From NCBI RefSeq assembly GCF_050948175.1, contig NC_135199.1, positions 11,102,501 through 11,166,500 of the forward strand: DNA of 64,000 nucleotides, given 5' to 3'. A program made the position numbers and the translations under genes. Shown here one piece after another: positions 19,616 through 34,200 of this stretch (within the stretch, counting starts at the first letter, position 1; every line of letters begins with the position of its first letter). The notes below the pieces were generated by a model. It worked only from the letters and a program-made list of their open reading frames with translations, did not search any database and was not told the origin of the DNA. Source of the stretch: Xylocopa sonorina (Eukaryota > Arthropoda > Insecta > Hymenoptera > Apidae).

Positions 19616-22600
19616 CTGAAACAGAGAGAACGGTTCTTCGATCGAGGTCCAACGATGCGACTTGAATAAGTGCTTACAATTAGAGCCGGAACGCATTTCC
19701 GTTCGATCTATGGCCGTTCGTAGTGAATACCTACGACACGATCAATCCTCTTTTATTTGACTCCCTTCCTTAGAAGGTGATTCTTATTTGAGGAGTGAAG
19801 GGTTGCGTCGTGTTACGTTTGTGACAGTCTGTCGGAAAAATTACAATTCAAAGATACACGATATTGCAGAAGGTGTACAGGGAATGATTTATTAGCCGAT
19901 CGCAGCTCGTAGCGAAACACCGCCATTATTTTTGCACCAGTGATCCGTTCACGCTAGATACGTATCAGTGATTAATTAACCCCTCTTGTGGACATTGGTA
20001 TGCTTTTCGCTCGAGCAGATAAGCGGATTCAATTTTCTTTCTCGTCGGATTAATTTTATCGACTGAACAACCATGGAAGCACATTTGTTTCGCACAGAAA
20101 CGGTTCGTGATAATTAAAAAAAAAAAAGACATCGAGTTTTCGATCCGTCACTATTATCTCTGTAACACAATAATATGTACACGGGGATGGCAATAAATAA
20201 AATTGAAATTTGTTTTCTCAAACACCAAAACAAATATTTTCAAAATATACACGAACTTTTCCCTTTCATATTTTTCCAATAACCAGCGAACACAGCGTAT
20301 GCGACATTCCGTTGCGCGCGATGGAACAATTGCATTTGTTTCGACAAGAACTGAAATTGATTCGATTCGATCTAATTGGTACCTGAAAATTTGTATCTTC
20401 CTGCGAAAACGTTTCAGCCAGTAGGCAAAAAAGTTGGCTTTTTACCCAAGCATCCTCCTCCACCTCCTCTAATTTGCCATCCTCCGCCAACAATTTGTAT
20501 TAACGGTAAAGCACGCGATTACGTGATTCCGGATCCTTGGCCCTGGAAATTTTCCGCGTCCCCATCGTGAAAAATCTCGTAAATCTCCCTTAGTTAGGCA
20601 AACGGGAACGCGATGGCGTATCTCTTGAAATATCGTCGAATCTGCAACTCGGATGCATAAGCAGCCTCTTGCACCCTCCCGCGGCGGCGGTGGCGGCTGG
20701 CAACCGTTCCGCGTTACCCCCGTTCGAACTTTCAAACTGTAACTCGAAAGCTCGAGATCCTCTCCGTGGATTTTTCACGATCGAAGGTACCGGCGCTAGG
20801 GTAGAGAAGAATGCAAAAGTAATGTATCCGCTCGGAAGGGCGAAACAAAGGTGACGGTGGGGGCTGGGTACGTACGGGACCACCCGAGCTCGACAACTTG
20901 CTCGTAAAATGAAAAATGGAACGGGATCGCGACGAAATGCGCTTTCGTGCCGTACGCTTTTATAACGACTATCGGTCCCTCCGAGTATTTACCGCGAATA
21001 TGAAAACCTGAGATCGATCGAACCCATGAGATCGATTGCTCCTTCCATGTGTGCATCTTCTGTGCTTAAAGAATCTACTTTTTCATTCGCTTTCAGATAT
21101 CCTTTAGCTCGATGCACGATTGAAAATGTAAATTATGTACAAATCCATAGCAGCCACTCTGAACTCGTGCATCACTTCTCTGAACCCGAACGATTCAATT
21201 CCAGCTGAGTCGCGTTCGAAATTTCTCGGATTTCTTCCCAGCGGATTTCAGGGACGATAAAAAAAAGAAGAGGGTCGATCGATTCCCAGTGAGAGGAAAA
21301 TTCGCGATCGGTAATCGGTCCATTCGAACCGTCCCAACGTACCGCATCGTTCCGCGCCACGTGGACCGCAGTGAACTGCGGCTGCAACCCTCCCGATGCG
21401 TTCTGAACGGCCGCAGCGACCTATAGCGAGGAACAAGGGCGCAACGTGGATCCCAGCGTGGCACCCGTTCCACTGGATTTGTTGCCTATCCAAGCTTGCT
21501 CATTTTTTCTCATTTATATCCGCTTACGTAACGCTGCAGCGACTGCAACGGGGTTGATGTCGTTTGCGAAAGGGTTGCTGAGGATTTGCAATTGGTAATC
21601 TCTTAAGTAATTGATCTGCGATAATAGAATTCTATTGAAATCGATCATTTTTGTAAAATTCAATGCTTCTTTGATTCTCGACTACCTGCCCACTAGCCGT
21701 AGAAATATTGCAAACGATTAATACCTTCTCGCTGGCTATATTCTCCCCGGGTGGTGCACCTACGGTACCTACCCCATTCGACTTGCTCCGCACGACACGA
21801 AATAAAGACCAGGAAGGGCGGCAAGCCGTGGATTTGCCTACGGAACGCGGACGATTCGTTCGCGCGCGTTAAAAACCAGGGTAGATTTCATCTTCGCGTG
21901 CGAGTAATCGTTTCTTTGATCTTCTCCCGCGCGGGAAACGCGAACGGCCGCGTTTCTGACCGGGGCTAGCCGCTGTTCCTTCAATGCAGATATTCCGACC
22001 TTAATTTCGCGAACGGTCTCAGTCGGGAGTTCGGTATTCCGCGAAACTTGGTACCGGGACGGGCGAGGGGGAACAGGTAGAAAGGTAAAGCTGCGGCGAA
22101 TTGCTGGCCACGCGCGAGGGACCGCTCGTTGCGCTTAATCCTTTCGTTATGGGAGACGATTATGGTTACGAGCTGTAAAGCTTCTGCTTGTTTTATGTCG
22201 AAAGCCACTGGGTACAGCTCTCTGTTTGCCTGGCGAAAGTCGTTCGCCGGTAATCGTTCGTCGCGAAACGATCCCTATAAAGTAACTAAACGCGGCTAGT
22301 TGCTGAGGACACGTTGTTCAAATCTCTGTTTGCGGATGATCGCCGCGCTAACCACGGCAGACGTTGGATAAGACTCTCCTCGTGCTGTTGGCACGCTGTT
22401 TATCGCGCGGAGAGCTCGTTCGTTTTATTGCGGAGAACAAGGTGCAATGACACGTTGAAAGATTCTAATCTAGAGCTTTCACTCTATTAATTACAGTCTA
22501 CTGAAAAATGTGACGGTACGTAAACTCGCGAATCTGCTCGACTTACTTTACGTTATGCGAGTTTACCATTTTTAGAGAAATGTAGCGTTACGTTAATAGA

Positions 22601-22885
22601 AAGACAGATTCAAGTTTAATACCATCTGGGGAATATTCGATAGGACTATTGACAGATTTGTGTCATGCCTTCCTCATGGAAGCCTCGCAAACCCCAAAGC
22701 GTATCTTTGCCTATTCGGAGCAACAGAGTGCCGATAGATGATTCCTAGAGGAACTGACGAACCAATGACAGATATCTATTACTGCTTCTGAACGGAGAGA
22801 AAATTTATATTCACTCACTTCCTTTTGCAAATTTCTCGGTGCAGAGAAGGAACGACTCGAAACAGGCAATACCAGTAGTTTAGCC
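19616..22885. other. Upstream flank or 5' UTR intron of the nAChR gene
   Basis: Because an acceptor ends at 19616, this should be intron or promoter sequence of the receptor gene. No clear first exon, TATA box or initiator could be fixed. No coding gene is seen. Confidence 0.5.
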
Positions 22886-23247
22886 GTATATTGAGTCAGA
22901 CGACGGCAACAAAACTAATTTGCAACGCCAGAAACAGAAACTTCTATGGAGCTTCAGTGGCACCAGTGGTACAGCCGCTATATATCAAGTCAGACAGAAG
23001 CCACACGATACTAATTTCCACTAGAAATAAAAACTTGGCGGAGTTCAATGTTATCGGTGATTCGCCCGTATATCGAGTCAGACACAGGCCACGCGACACT
23101 AATTTCCACTGCTGGCTGAAACTTCTATGGAATTCTGCGAAATCAGTGATACAGTCGTATATTAAAGTCGGACCAAGGGAACAAAACTAATTTCCAACGC
23201 TGAAAATGGAAACCCACATAGAATCCAGCGATACCAGTGGTCCGACT
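22886..23247. repeat. Diverged tandem repeat, about 90-bp unit, four copies
   Basis: Units begin at about 22886, 22980, 23068 and 23157; a decayed start of a fifth is at 23248. Shared landmarks in each are GTATAT-nGAGTCAGAC, ACTAATTT(C/G)CA, often AACTTCTATGGA, and CAGTGGTACAG-like ends. Periods are 88-94 bp with many substitutions, so this is an old minisatellite. It lies about 3.3 kb upstream of the receptor start codon. Confidence 0.85.
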
Positions 23248-23685
23248 GTATATAAGATCGTGCAAGAGTAACGAAGACACTGGATAGAAGGACTCGCGAA
23301 AAAATTCCGCAAAGTTTAATAACACGAATGAAATATTGGCTTCGCGGATATCCATTCCCCGTCGTAATGTTCCTAATACAAATTTGTATTCCTTCATCCA
23401 CGCGAGTGAACCCCATCCCCTCGCATAGTTGGCGAAAGAATCCCGACTTCGAACGGTTTAACACGACTTCCTGACGGTAGTAAAAATTCGCAAGAAATTG
23501 CCAGGCACCGTCGGAGGAGCACTCGGTGGCCCGAGTGGTCGGCGTAACGGCGCATAATTTCGCGCAAGCAGCCCCGCTTGCTAAAGGGTTAAGGCTCTCT
23601 CGTCACGCGTGGCTGACGGGACTCGAGCGAACGTAGCAGATAATTAGCCGGTCTCGAGGCACGAGTGAGCGGCCTCCCGAGATAA

Positions 23686-23702
23686 AGAGAGAGAGAGAGA
23701 GA
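23686..23702. repeat. Short AG microsatellite
   Basis: About eight AG units in a purine-rich patch, shortly after the tandem repeat array. Confidence 0.8.
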
Positions 23703-26700
23703 AAGACGAGTTCGATCGATCGCAGCCTGCAGAAATAACTTTCGTCTTGGGAATAAAGGTATGCATTCGCTCGAGCATTTGCTTCGCGTGAATTCGCTTA
23801 ATTTACAGAGTCATAATGTATTTCGTTCTGTAAATGGATTTTTTTTGCCAGGAATATCTAAATTTCCTACTAGCCGAGGATTAATTTGAATAAAGAAGTC
23901 TCTACTTTGGTCAAACGTGCTAAAACAATCTCGACAACAATATGGAAATTCAAATTCTGATCTCGCAAGTGGCACTCACTTGTAATTAAAACATCCCCGT
24001 GGCTGTTACATTAATCGTCTAACCGATTGTCTAATAAAATGAAACCGCAGCCACGTTCCGTTATCGCCGGGAAATTGAACGAATTAGCCTCTCGAATTAG
24101 ACGTATTGAAACCTCAACGGCGGTCTCAAATAGTATTTCACGCGCGAGCGGATTCTTCCTTAATTTCCTAGTTATACACGAGCGGGTGGAACGCCGCGGC
24201 GGTGCCTTCGATCGCGAATATTCAAGCTCCATTCAGTTAAAAGCGTGCCCCGGTCCGCGCTATTAACTCGTTCACAGAGCGATTCCACGGATCCGATTCA
24301 ACGGCGTCGTTGCACCTTTGTATCTCGCGGCGATGAATGCGTTCCGACGCCGGGGATCGCGGGCAACTTGTTGCTGAATAAATTCACCGGCTTGCTTCAT
24401 TAATTTTAATACGCTTTTTGCCACGGCCGCCTTCGAATGCCACCACTGCCAGTCCTCCGCGTTCTCTTGCTCGTTCATTGTCCGCTAATGTTCCAGGCAC
24501 CTGCATTCTTTCGCCAAGATCGTGACCACTCGTATTCGCCCGCGAGACATTTTACACGCCCTCGACATCGAAACACTTTTCACGCGACGATTTTCAATTA
24601 ATTCCGCCATTATCTTGCAGTTAGTACATTTTATGCGAAAGATAGATCTTAGTAGATAAAGAATATACATATTCTTGTGCCGTTACAAGGTACGCGTGTT
24701 AATATAATTTTCAACGATTTCCATATACTTCGTTGAGGATACAATTACACCCAGAAGGTAATAAATTATAATTTGAAGCGAAGTTCTAGCACCGAATGAA
24801 TTTCCTAGTCAATCTTAATGTAATGTTAATCCAATACTGTACTTTGCATCTCGATGAGCCGCGCTAAACGCGAACGACGACAGTTCACAGTAGTATAACC
24901 GTACAATTTCTCAGCCTCGCCGTGGCAACGCGTCGAAACTAAAATACGCGCGCATTTTCATGAAAACGACGGTATTATCAATAACAACATCGATGCGGCA
25001 AAATTCGAAGCGTGGGCTGCTATTAAATCATCGGGACCGATCGAAACACCGGCAGCCACCGTTACTCACAAACAGGATCAGATTTATGAATTTAATAATG
25101 GCAGCGCATCGCCGCGGGGGAACAATTAAATGCAGCACGATTGTGCGGCCGTGGTGCGGTTAAATATTGGGATTCGACGCTGGGAGTCGACGCTGGAATC
25201 GTGGGAAAGAAAAAGGCAGAGAGGGCAGGAACCTTGAGGATAACCCGTGTCGCCGCGTGTTACTCCTGTTAAATCGCAAATTTCGCGCGGCTTCCGGGTC
25301 TCCGCGTCAGGCACTTCGGCAAAATTCCCGCGAGCCAAGCGAATTTTAATACCTTCGATATCCACCGGTTCTCTACCCCCTACTTTCGTTCGAAAGATGA
25401 AAGGATCCGCTCTTTTCGACGCGGTGAATTGCTTCGAGTAGAAGTTCCACCCCTCTGATTGCCACAGTGTCTATAGTGGAATAAATTCATAATTTTTTAA
25501 TCCTCTAAACTTCGCAAACTTCGAAATCTTCAATTCTGTAAAAATTAGAAATTTTTCTGTTGGTTTACAACGCTTCTAGTGCTTACATACGAGGCGTGTC
25601 CATTTTCAGTAGTACAAGTCTACGGTTACGTAACAGCTCACAGTTATTAATCTTGATGATGCGTTCATTGTCTCTCAATGATTAATCGGAGAGCGTATTA
25701 TAATTACACGTTTTGTTCACCCCAGAGGAAGTTCACCAACTTCCACAATCGAACCAGAAAGTCACGGTCAAATACTAAAAGCGCCCGCACCGCGTCGCCC
25801 CCCAATAAAACCTAATTACCCTCGATTCGAGCGACTCACCCCACCGGCGCGCAATCAACTCAAGAAAGGCTAGTAAGAAACTTGGAAATCTCACTGGGAT
25901 CTCGGACATAATCCCTCAATTACTATACCATGCGCATGGCCAAGCAATTTGTATGACAATCGAGGAAACCGCGGATCGACGTGCCGTCTTATCATCGAGA
26001 CGGGCCGATTCATCGGGCGATGCGCCATGATTTATTGTCCCGACCCTAAGACCTTCATCCATCAGTGTCGACGTGGGACGGGATAAAAAAAAAAGAAAGA
26101 AAAGAAAAAAGGCCATCGACCGCAACTTGTCGATACTCCGTTTAGCCGTCGTGATTACGAGCCGCCCTGCTGGCGAGCCATGCTTCCTAGCCCTGTGGCT
26201 TTTCTCTCGGATCTCATCGAGAATACGTGTCAGACCAAAAACTAGCTACCGCGCCTCGTTTAGAGCGTCATAATAAGCGCATTATGAGATATCGCGCTGG
26301 AAACGTGACCGAAGAGCTGGCGGATGTATTTCGCGATCTAGGATGATTTTTTTGAACGAGATTCGATGGCACGAGCCGTGATCCATCTTGATTTGTCGAT
26401 ACTTGAAGCCTCTTCTTAAGATGGCGAGCTTGGGAGTGAATCATTTTATTGTAGTTTCTTTGGTGCTTCGATAGAGGAAAGAGATTGCGATTAAAGTGGG
26501 TGGATCAGAGTCTTAAGATCGATGAAGAATTTGTTCTTTTTAACCAAATGATCGATTTGTTGATTTACATTTTAATTACATACCAGTGCCGAAAGAAGCA
26601 GCGGATATTCATTTAAATGCGTTCTCCGCTTATCTGTTCAATCGCGAAGAAAGGTGCTCGAAAAAGAATCACTTTAATCTCTATTTTCTTTCACCGAAAC

Positions 26701-28227
26701 GAAACCACTTTCCAGCAATGTTCCACGGTGTACTCGCGAGAGATAACACCCGCTACCGTATGCCTCGTTTAATTTATACCACACCGCTCAGGGAATTTCT
26801 CCGTTCGTCAATTTCCAGAGGCTCGCCGCGCCGTTTACTTTTCCACCCGGGGAAATCCAATTTTACGTAAACAAGTGGATGGATAAGTGGTCGATAAGAC
26901 ATCGCCCTCCGTCGACCGGAGGGAGAGAACGAAAGGGTAGAACGAGGACGAGGGGATCGAAGGTGGGCGAGGAAGAAAGCTTTTGCATTCGAGGGAGTGC
27001 AGGCTGAAATTTGAGATTGGTCCGCGGAAGACAAGCTAGAGGCAACGGTACGGATGATAATTAATTTTCCATGAGCGGCAAATGGATGCGGTACGTGTTC
27101 CCGTGCCATCCGACTCAGGCCACGATGGATACCTGCATAGTGCATGAACCGAGTTTTCTCGAACGTGTCGAGCTGTTTACAGAAGCTGCGGCTGCCGGGG
27201 CCGGAAGTCCGCTGTAAAACATGGTTAACCGAGCGGAGGCGTGTGCCACGGTTAAAAATAACGTTCCAAATCTCGCGCCCACGGTTGATGATAAGAATTT
27301 CAAAAAGATTTAAGAGGTTCTTTAAAAAAAGGATTTTAAAAATGGTGAAAAAAAGAACGTTCGAGCTCTTCGGGGATAGTTCGTTCCACGAGGGTGCAAA
27401 TTAACGGGGTGAGATAAACGGAAGTAATTTACGAGGTTCGTTGTCGTAATTCAAACGTGGCGTGCGTGAAAATGAGCAGTATGCAAATTCTTATTTTCTC
27501 TCCCTTCTTCTCACCCTTCCTCTTCTCGCTATACCAACGCAACCCTTATATAAACTCCTCAGCCTATCATTACGCGCAGTAAACCTAACAATTTCTTTCC
27601 TCCCTCGCTTCCCAAATATCAGAACATCAAATATCTAATTGATGCTCTCTCCAGGGCAGAAATAAATCCTCCATTTCACCCTCCGAAGTCGCATGCACCG
27701 CTATCATCGTTTGCAACGTTCGAAAGTAGAGCCAAGATCAGGCACCCAGCGCCCTATTCTCACGACTCGCTCCAGAATCAAACATTCCACTTTGGAAAAG
27801 ATGAAAAGAGGGCGAGGTACAGCGGAGAACGTCGCGACAGTGAAAATCACGCGGGACGAAGACAAAACCCGGGGATCCGGCTGCGATCCCTTTTATTCGC
27901 GGATAATTGAATATCAGCGGGGTCGAGGAAGGGGGCGATATTCCGTGGGAATCGAGGAGCATGGACCTACGGGCGAGCGATCGAGGCCGATTCGAGGAGG
28001 GAACGATTCTCGCCAGGTCGGAATCAATTCAACTGCCGGCTGGCACCGGCTCATGGAAAATTAAATATCCACTTTCGTACGCTTCGCCCTCTTCCTAGCC
28101 CACGAAAATTTCTTCGATCCTCTCCAGTGAAAGACGTCCATCGATAACGTCGATGGATACCCTGGAGCCCTTCCACGTTCGTTTCACTCTGTCGAATGGA
28201 ATTTCGATACTTTTTGAAGAGGACGTT

Positions 28228-28246
28228 GGGGGGGGGGGGGGGGGGG
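28228..28246. repeat. G19 homopolymer
   Basis: Nineteen G in a row as assembled, followed by AATAGTGGTGG. Runs this long readily form G-quadruplexes and are error-prone in sequencing, so the true length is uncertain. Confidence 0.95.
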
Positions 28247-31200
28247 AATAGTGGTGGATGTTCGAAACTTCATCGAGATCTTTTTTTAATTGGCTAGCGA
28301 AGAAATATTCGTAGATTTATTGCAACTGACGAAGGCCCAAGTTTTGGTGAGAATAATGCTCGAAGGGGTTGAAAATTTATGGATAGTGGCCAGCAAAGAT
28401 TTGCTTGTCATTTTGTGGAAAAATGATATTCGAAGTGTTCTTCAAATAGTTAAATACGTACCTGTACAGGGAGCAAATTTAATCAGCAAAGTTTGAACAA
28501 ACTTCGGCCAAATTTGAGCAAGCATAGTATCCAAAGTAATTATTGGCGTAGCCAAGATTCTCTCGCGGAGTTCCCAGTTTTTCAACCGGTTCTAGCTCGG
28601 GAATTTCCCGTGGACTTGCCGATAAAAACAGGTTGGAGGTACTTACCGAGGAGCAGGTATGCGCCATACTGCGTTTAGATCGCAAAACTGATACCACCGC
28701 GTGGAAACTGAGCCGTGTTATTAAGGGTCGTTATCGTCGGCCCTCGAATGTGCTTCGGTTGCATCGCGCCAAGAACGCTGCGACTAGCTTCTTGCTATTT
28801 ACCAAATTGCCTTCGTTTTCAAAGGGGAAACTTCGCTGGACGCTAAATAGAAAATCTCCGCGGATTATTAACGCGAGCTCCTTAATCAGCTCGAATGGAA
28901 ATCCTCCTTAAATGGTCCAGAACGAATTGTCCGAATGAGTTTAAGAATTTTACGCGACGAACTTTAACGGTGAAACTGTTTCCTCTTTGCCTCCAACGTG
29001 GCGAGATGGAAGGGAAATTCTTGCTTTTCAAAGTGGGAATTTAACTTGGAATTTAGTGCTAAAGAGATCTTGAAACTTTAATGGGATTTTGGAGTCTCCG
29101 GACACTCGGTGCGGAGGACTATGAAAATACGTGGGGATGAGCATTTTACGCATTTCATTTCGAAAATAAAAAACTTTTATACGCGCCTTCTATGCTTGTC
29201 GCGAAATTATATTTCTCGTCGAATTTAAGATTGATATTATTCCAAAGAGAAAATCGCGAGACCCGTTTCTTTGATTTACGCTGCAAGAATCCTCGCTAAA
29301 CAAACTGCAGTTAAAAGTAGAACGTTTAAAAGTTTCCGCGATGCAGAGAGCGATACTTTATAAATTCTGATAGCCCTTTTCGCGTGATCCAAAATCGTCG
29401 AAAGTAGAGATCAATGGCAGATTTCCAGGAGTAACGCGTTTTCGGTCGTGTGCATGTGTGCCACGCAAGATGCAAAAGTATCGTCTGGCGCAGAAGCCGC
29501 CAATAAAATTACGTCAAGAGGTAAAGTGTTTATTAAAAATTGAAACCAGCATCGAGTCTCGAACATCTCGAACGAGCTCGCCTCTCGAAATCCTTTTTCC
29601 CAGCTCCCACGTGTCGCCCGGCGCTTCGAGCAGTCGGTGAAAAATGAATTCCATCCCGGCGGACGTCCATCCATTTATTTGTCCATTAGACGCAACGGCG
29701 AAAGTGCGCGATCCACCGCCCCGTGCAACGGGTACTCGTCCCCTCCTACAAAATTTACGATTTTCCGTAAATCGAGTTTCAAGCCGGCGGACAGCGCCGC
29801 GACAGACCGGATGGAAATGGAAACGGCGTTGAAGAATGCTCGCGGAACGCCTCAGACCGGAAAGAAACGCGCGCCAAACACCATTTTCTCTTACCGCGCG
29901 CCTTCGACATCGGATTAGAACCGATTCATCACGTGTGTATCGTAAAATGCCACCGAAACGGGGACGTGCCGCTGTTTTTGAGTAATCCACCCCGATTTTT
30001 CTGCACCCGGTTTCTTCGGTTACCCACGACGGTGAAATTTACGGCCGGACGCGGAAGAAGAGCGTCGACTGGGTCGTCGGGATGGGAGGTGAGATTTACT
30101 CGGTTGGAATGAAACTCTGTGGCCTTTTTCTGTCCGCTGGTTTGTCTCTGTTCGACTCGGTGGCGTTTCGAGAGAACGGTTTCGATTGACGGGGGTGAAT
30201 TCGATCTTGCGAGTCGAGTATCCGCGAGGGGGTCGTTAAAGCTGCGAGTACCTCGGAAACGCTGTTGTTTTTATAAACGAGTGAAAGGGAAAGCGAAGAT
30301 TTGTTTTCAGCGCAGCTATTTCCAGACTGATTGGACGACCAATTAAACTTTGTTACCGGAGATCGAGATTTCAAGCTACGACACTGTACCTTCGAACCTT
30401 TTAAATTGAACGTATCCTTTTATTTGTACTATCCACTTATCTTCACGGAAACACGTCATTGAATCCCGTTAAAATCCGATGAAGAAGTGACATCGCGTAC
30501 TTTATTATCTCGGTACAGATGTTATACTGAGCGTAACAGTATAATTGCAGAGACGGCCAGTGAAATTATGATCCGATAATGGGAAGGAGCGAAGGGGGTG
30601 TCGCGAGAAGGAGGGGGCGCGAAAACACGACGGCACCAAGGAATAAGAAGGGAAAAGGTAAGGCAGAAATGGTCGGTCGGTCGGTTCGCAAGTAGGTCGC
30701 ATCTCACGGCTCAATATCATCGAATACTCTTTTGTGTCCTCTCCTAAATTAGGTTACGAGGGTGCCGCAACCGTTAGCTGCTGGCTGTGGCTTCTTCTTG
30801 CGCCGCGCCGTGGCTCCCCAGAATTTCAATATGCCAATTTCCCCCAAAAACTTTTACCACCGTTATGTACATTTCTTTCCCTCCAGACTTTCGCGGAATC
30901 TTTATCGAATCTGATCAAGACAACCTCTTCTTTGTTAATACCAATCAACTTTTCCATCATGGCGTCCTGTAAAGCAGCCTTAAACAATCCCCGATTGACA
31001 TCCACAGCGAAGAGAGGGTTAACGCGAGCACAGCGTCGAGTCGGATCGATTCGTTTCCGGGCATCCAATTAATTCCCACTCGCGGAAATTCCGCGAGCGC
31101 GACGCGTCGTCAAATTCAATCCCGCGGGATCCAAACGCTGCTCGCCCATCTGTTTCATCGTCGAGCGGAATCTTACTTTAACGAGCCGTGACGGATCGAA

Positions 31201-34200
31201 ATATCGCGGGCAAAAATAAGGGGGAGACGAGTGAATCATTGACGAGGGTGTCTATGCCCTTTCATCCGAAGAACAGGGCGCGATGGCCACGTCTGGGTCA
31301 GACTCGCTCCTCGCATTCTCGTTTAACGGCGCTCGTTAAAGGTCCCGTGGTTTTTAGAACGTTACGTCTGGTGGGAATAATTAGAGTTTCGTCTTACAGG
31401 AATAATTAGAACGGTCGAAGGAATAATGGGACGGTTGGTGGGTTTCATTTTAAGTTTCAGAGGAAGATACGGGGACGTGGGTAAGGTATCTGCAGTGAAC
31501 GTGGGTGTTTGCGGTAGTTAAAAAATGAGAGGGTAGACGTTAACCCTGGAATGCCAGGATATTTGTACTTGCGTTGCCCTGTATTGGGGCTAGAATTTAA
31601 CGCGAACACTTCAGACGCGTTCTTTTCGTGCGTTTTAAATTGCACGTCGAAGAAGTAAACAGCAAACGCTGGATATTGCTTTTAATAAAGAATCTAATAA
31701 AGTACCGACACGAATTTTAAAAAATGAAAACTGGTATATCCGTGGGGGTTCGAATCGGTCCGGTCAAGAGTGATTAAACATCGCGCGACTAATTGAACGT
31801 GAACGTCCTGCCTCTGCCACTTGGAAAATTTAGTTTCCCATCGATCGAATTATCGGGTTGATTCGATCGCCTCGCGTGATACGCGTCCATCTCTAAACAG
31901 CGCAAAATTCTCGAACAATTGGATCAGTGGGAATATCTGTCGCTCATGGTTCAATAAACTATTTCTAAAAAGACACCCTCATATATCCGAATTACTTTTA
32001 TACGAAAATCTGCAGTGTTTGCGACCCAAATACGATCGAAACGCGTTGCGCAGGAAATGCAACCGTGGCGATACTTGAAAAATAAAAACTGTGTAGAGCA
32101 AACACGCAGGGGGGTGAATTTCCAGCAGTAAGAACCAGAAAACTGGGGAATATCGTCGAACAGCTGAGGTGAGACGAAGTTGTGCTCGCAGAACCACGCT
32201 GGCAGGCATGGACGGAGAGAAAAACGAGTTTTTCGCCGTCCCGGCCGAGCACTTCTCTCGTATATAACAATAAGAGAGGCGTTAGGGTCCTCGAAAGTTG
32301 CAACTCGCTCGCGAACAGAAAATCTACCTTTGTCACCGTATCGCTGGACCACTCTCAACGATATTAAACCCTACGAAACAATACTGGTCCGTTCTATTTT
32401 CTTTATATCCTCGATGCCACTCGCACCCCGTAGAAATATAAAGCAATTTCCCAGACGAGCCACCGGAACCTCCCACGAGACTGTTTCGACCCTTAGGTTT
32501 CCTTATCGAGTAATTGAGTAATTGCTAAAAAAATAAAAATCCGTTTTACGGTCCGTGGAATTATAATAAATTTTCTGAAGGTAGTTTTTAGGCGTGTAAA
32601 AGGTTACAAGAGAGTCTCAATATCATTAATTGGCGAATTGTTCGAGAAACTTTTTAATATAAATTCTCACGGAAAGATTTCCAAGAATTTCCGAAGAATT
32701 CTACGTAACAGAGGGAATCTTTTAGGGTGAACGAGATCGAAGGAAAAGAGATGACGAGTCGAGTTCGAAAAGCTTCAAAAGACCGTCTATGGTACTCGTG
32801 CGACGAGCGTTAACCGCTCGATCCGGATTCCTTTTTCTCACTTGAACAGTACGCTGAAAGGAATCCCGTTTACGATTGCTGAACTCGAGTCAAATTACCC
32901 TTTGGCGGTTCGCACGATTTCCTTTCGAACGTTAAACAAGATACTGCTATATAAATACTGTACTTTGAATGAGTGGTGTCTTACGAAATGCAGAAGAATA
33001 AAAATGTACAAGTCGAAAAAATTATATGTACCTTCTATATAGAATAGAAGGAAACTGAGCAACCGTTTGAACTCTCGTTCCTCGAGCTACGGAAAAGAAA
33101 CAAGATGAAAGGATAACGTGCAGCCCATCGTTCGTTCAGCCAACGTCGTTTCAAGAAACGTGTGCTATCCAAAGTTCAGAGATGGTCTATCGCGAAGGGA
33201 CACGTATGCATGTTTCTCGTGACGCTGCATCCATATGTACCTTCGCTATACCGTGGATAGATTTTCGCTCTTTACGCTGGATAAGGATTTCAGATAAAAT
33301 ATTTACCGCGAGACGATGAGACGAGGAAGTTCGTCGGCGGGCAGAAACGTCACGTTCAACCGACAACGGGAAGTTTAAACTTTCCGAGGGTGTAACGAAA
33401 TTCGTTGCTCTCTGTCCTTCAGTCAACTTGTAACAGTTCCCTTTACCTTTAAGAGTCTCGTAGGAGTAACCGACTGCACGGTGTGTACACCTTCGTTCGA
33501 GAGTATTATATACCAGGATCGAGTTAGCTAAACGTGTTTAAGTATGACGGTAAACGCCTTCGCGGGAATGAAACGCGTAGTTATTTACTGAAACCGATTA
33601 AACCATGGGATTATTTTAATTTCCATTCGCGTTGAAAATTAACGATGATATTTAAAAAGGTATCAGTGTCCTCGAAAAAAGAACCAATTAATTCTGGGGT
33701 TAAACAATCGCCCACCGAATTCCGGTTTTAATCCCCGCGAAAAAGCCCGACGCGGTAGAAACGCAATCAAAATTCACCGATCCAATACATTTTTCTATCG
33801 TGTAAAGAGAAAACAATAATAATAATGAATCGGTAGCGGTGCTCGAAAGTAATCCGGCTGGCAGGAATTTAAACGATCCCGCATAATCGCGATGAAACGC
33901 GGTCCGTGGAGTCGCGTCTCGTCGCGGAAAAGGTCATTCGTTCCGCGTGGATTACTTCATTCCACGACTTTCGAGGCGAACTCGAATTCCACGACGTTCG
34001 TGTCCGTTCAATTGAAAATCCCAACGGCGGTGATCGCGGCCCCTCCCCATCGATACCGGGCTAGAACGTATTCGAAGGTTCTCACCCTTAACCTATTCCT
34101 AAGCCCGTCCACGAGACCACGATCCCGGCCTGGAATCCGAAGGCCATTCTGAACATGCACACACGCGCGTCCGCGCCACGATTCCAATAAACGAGCACCC

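Noticed and set aside
31536..31565. TTAACCCTGGAATGCC, looks like a TTAA transposon end
   Set aside because: No matching inverted end followed by TTAA was found nearby.
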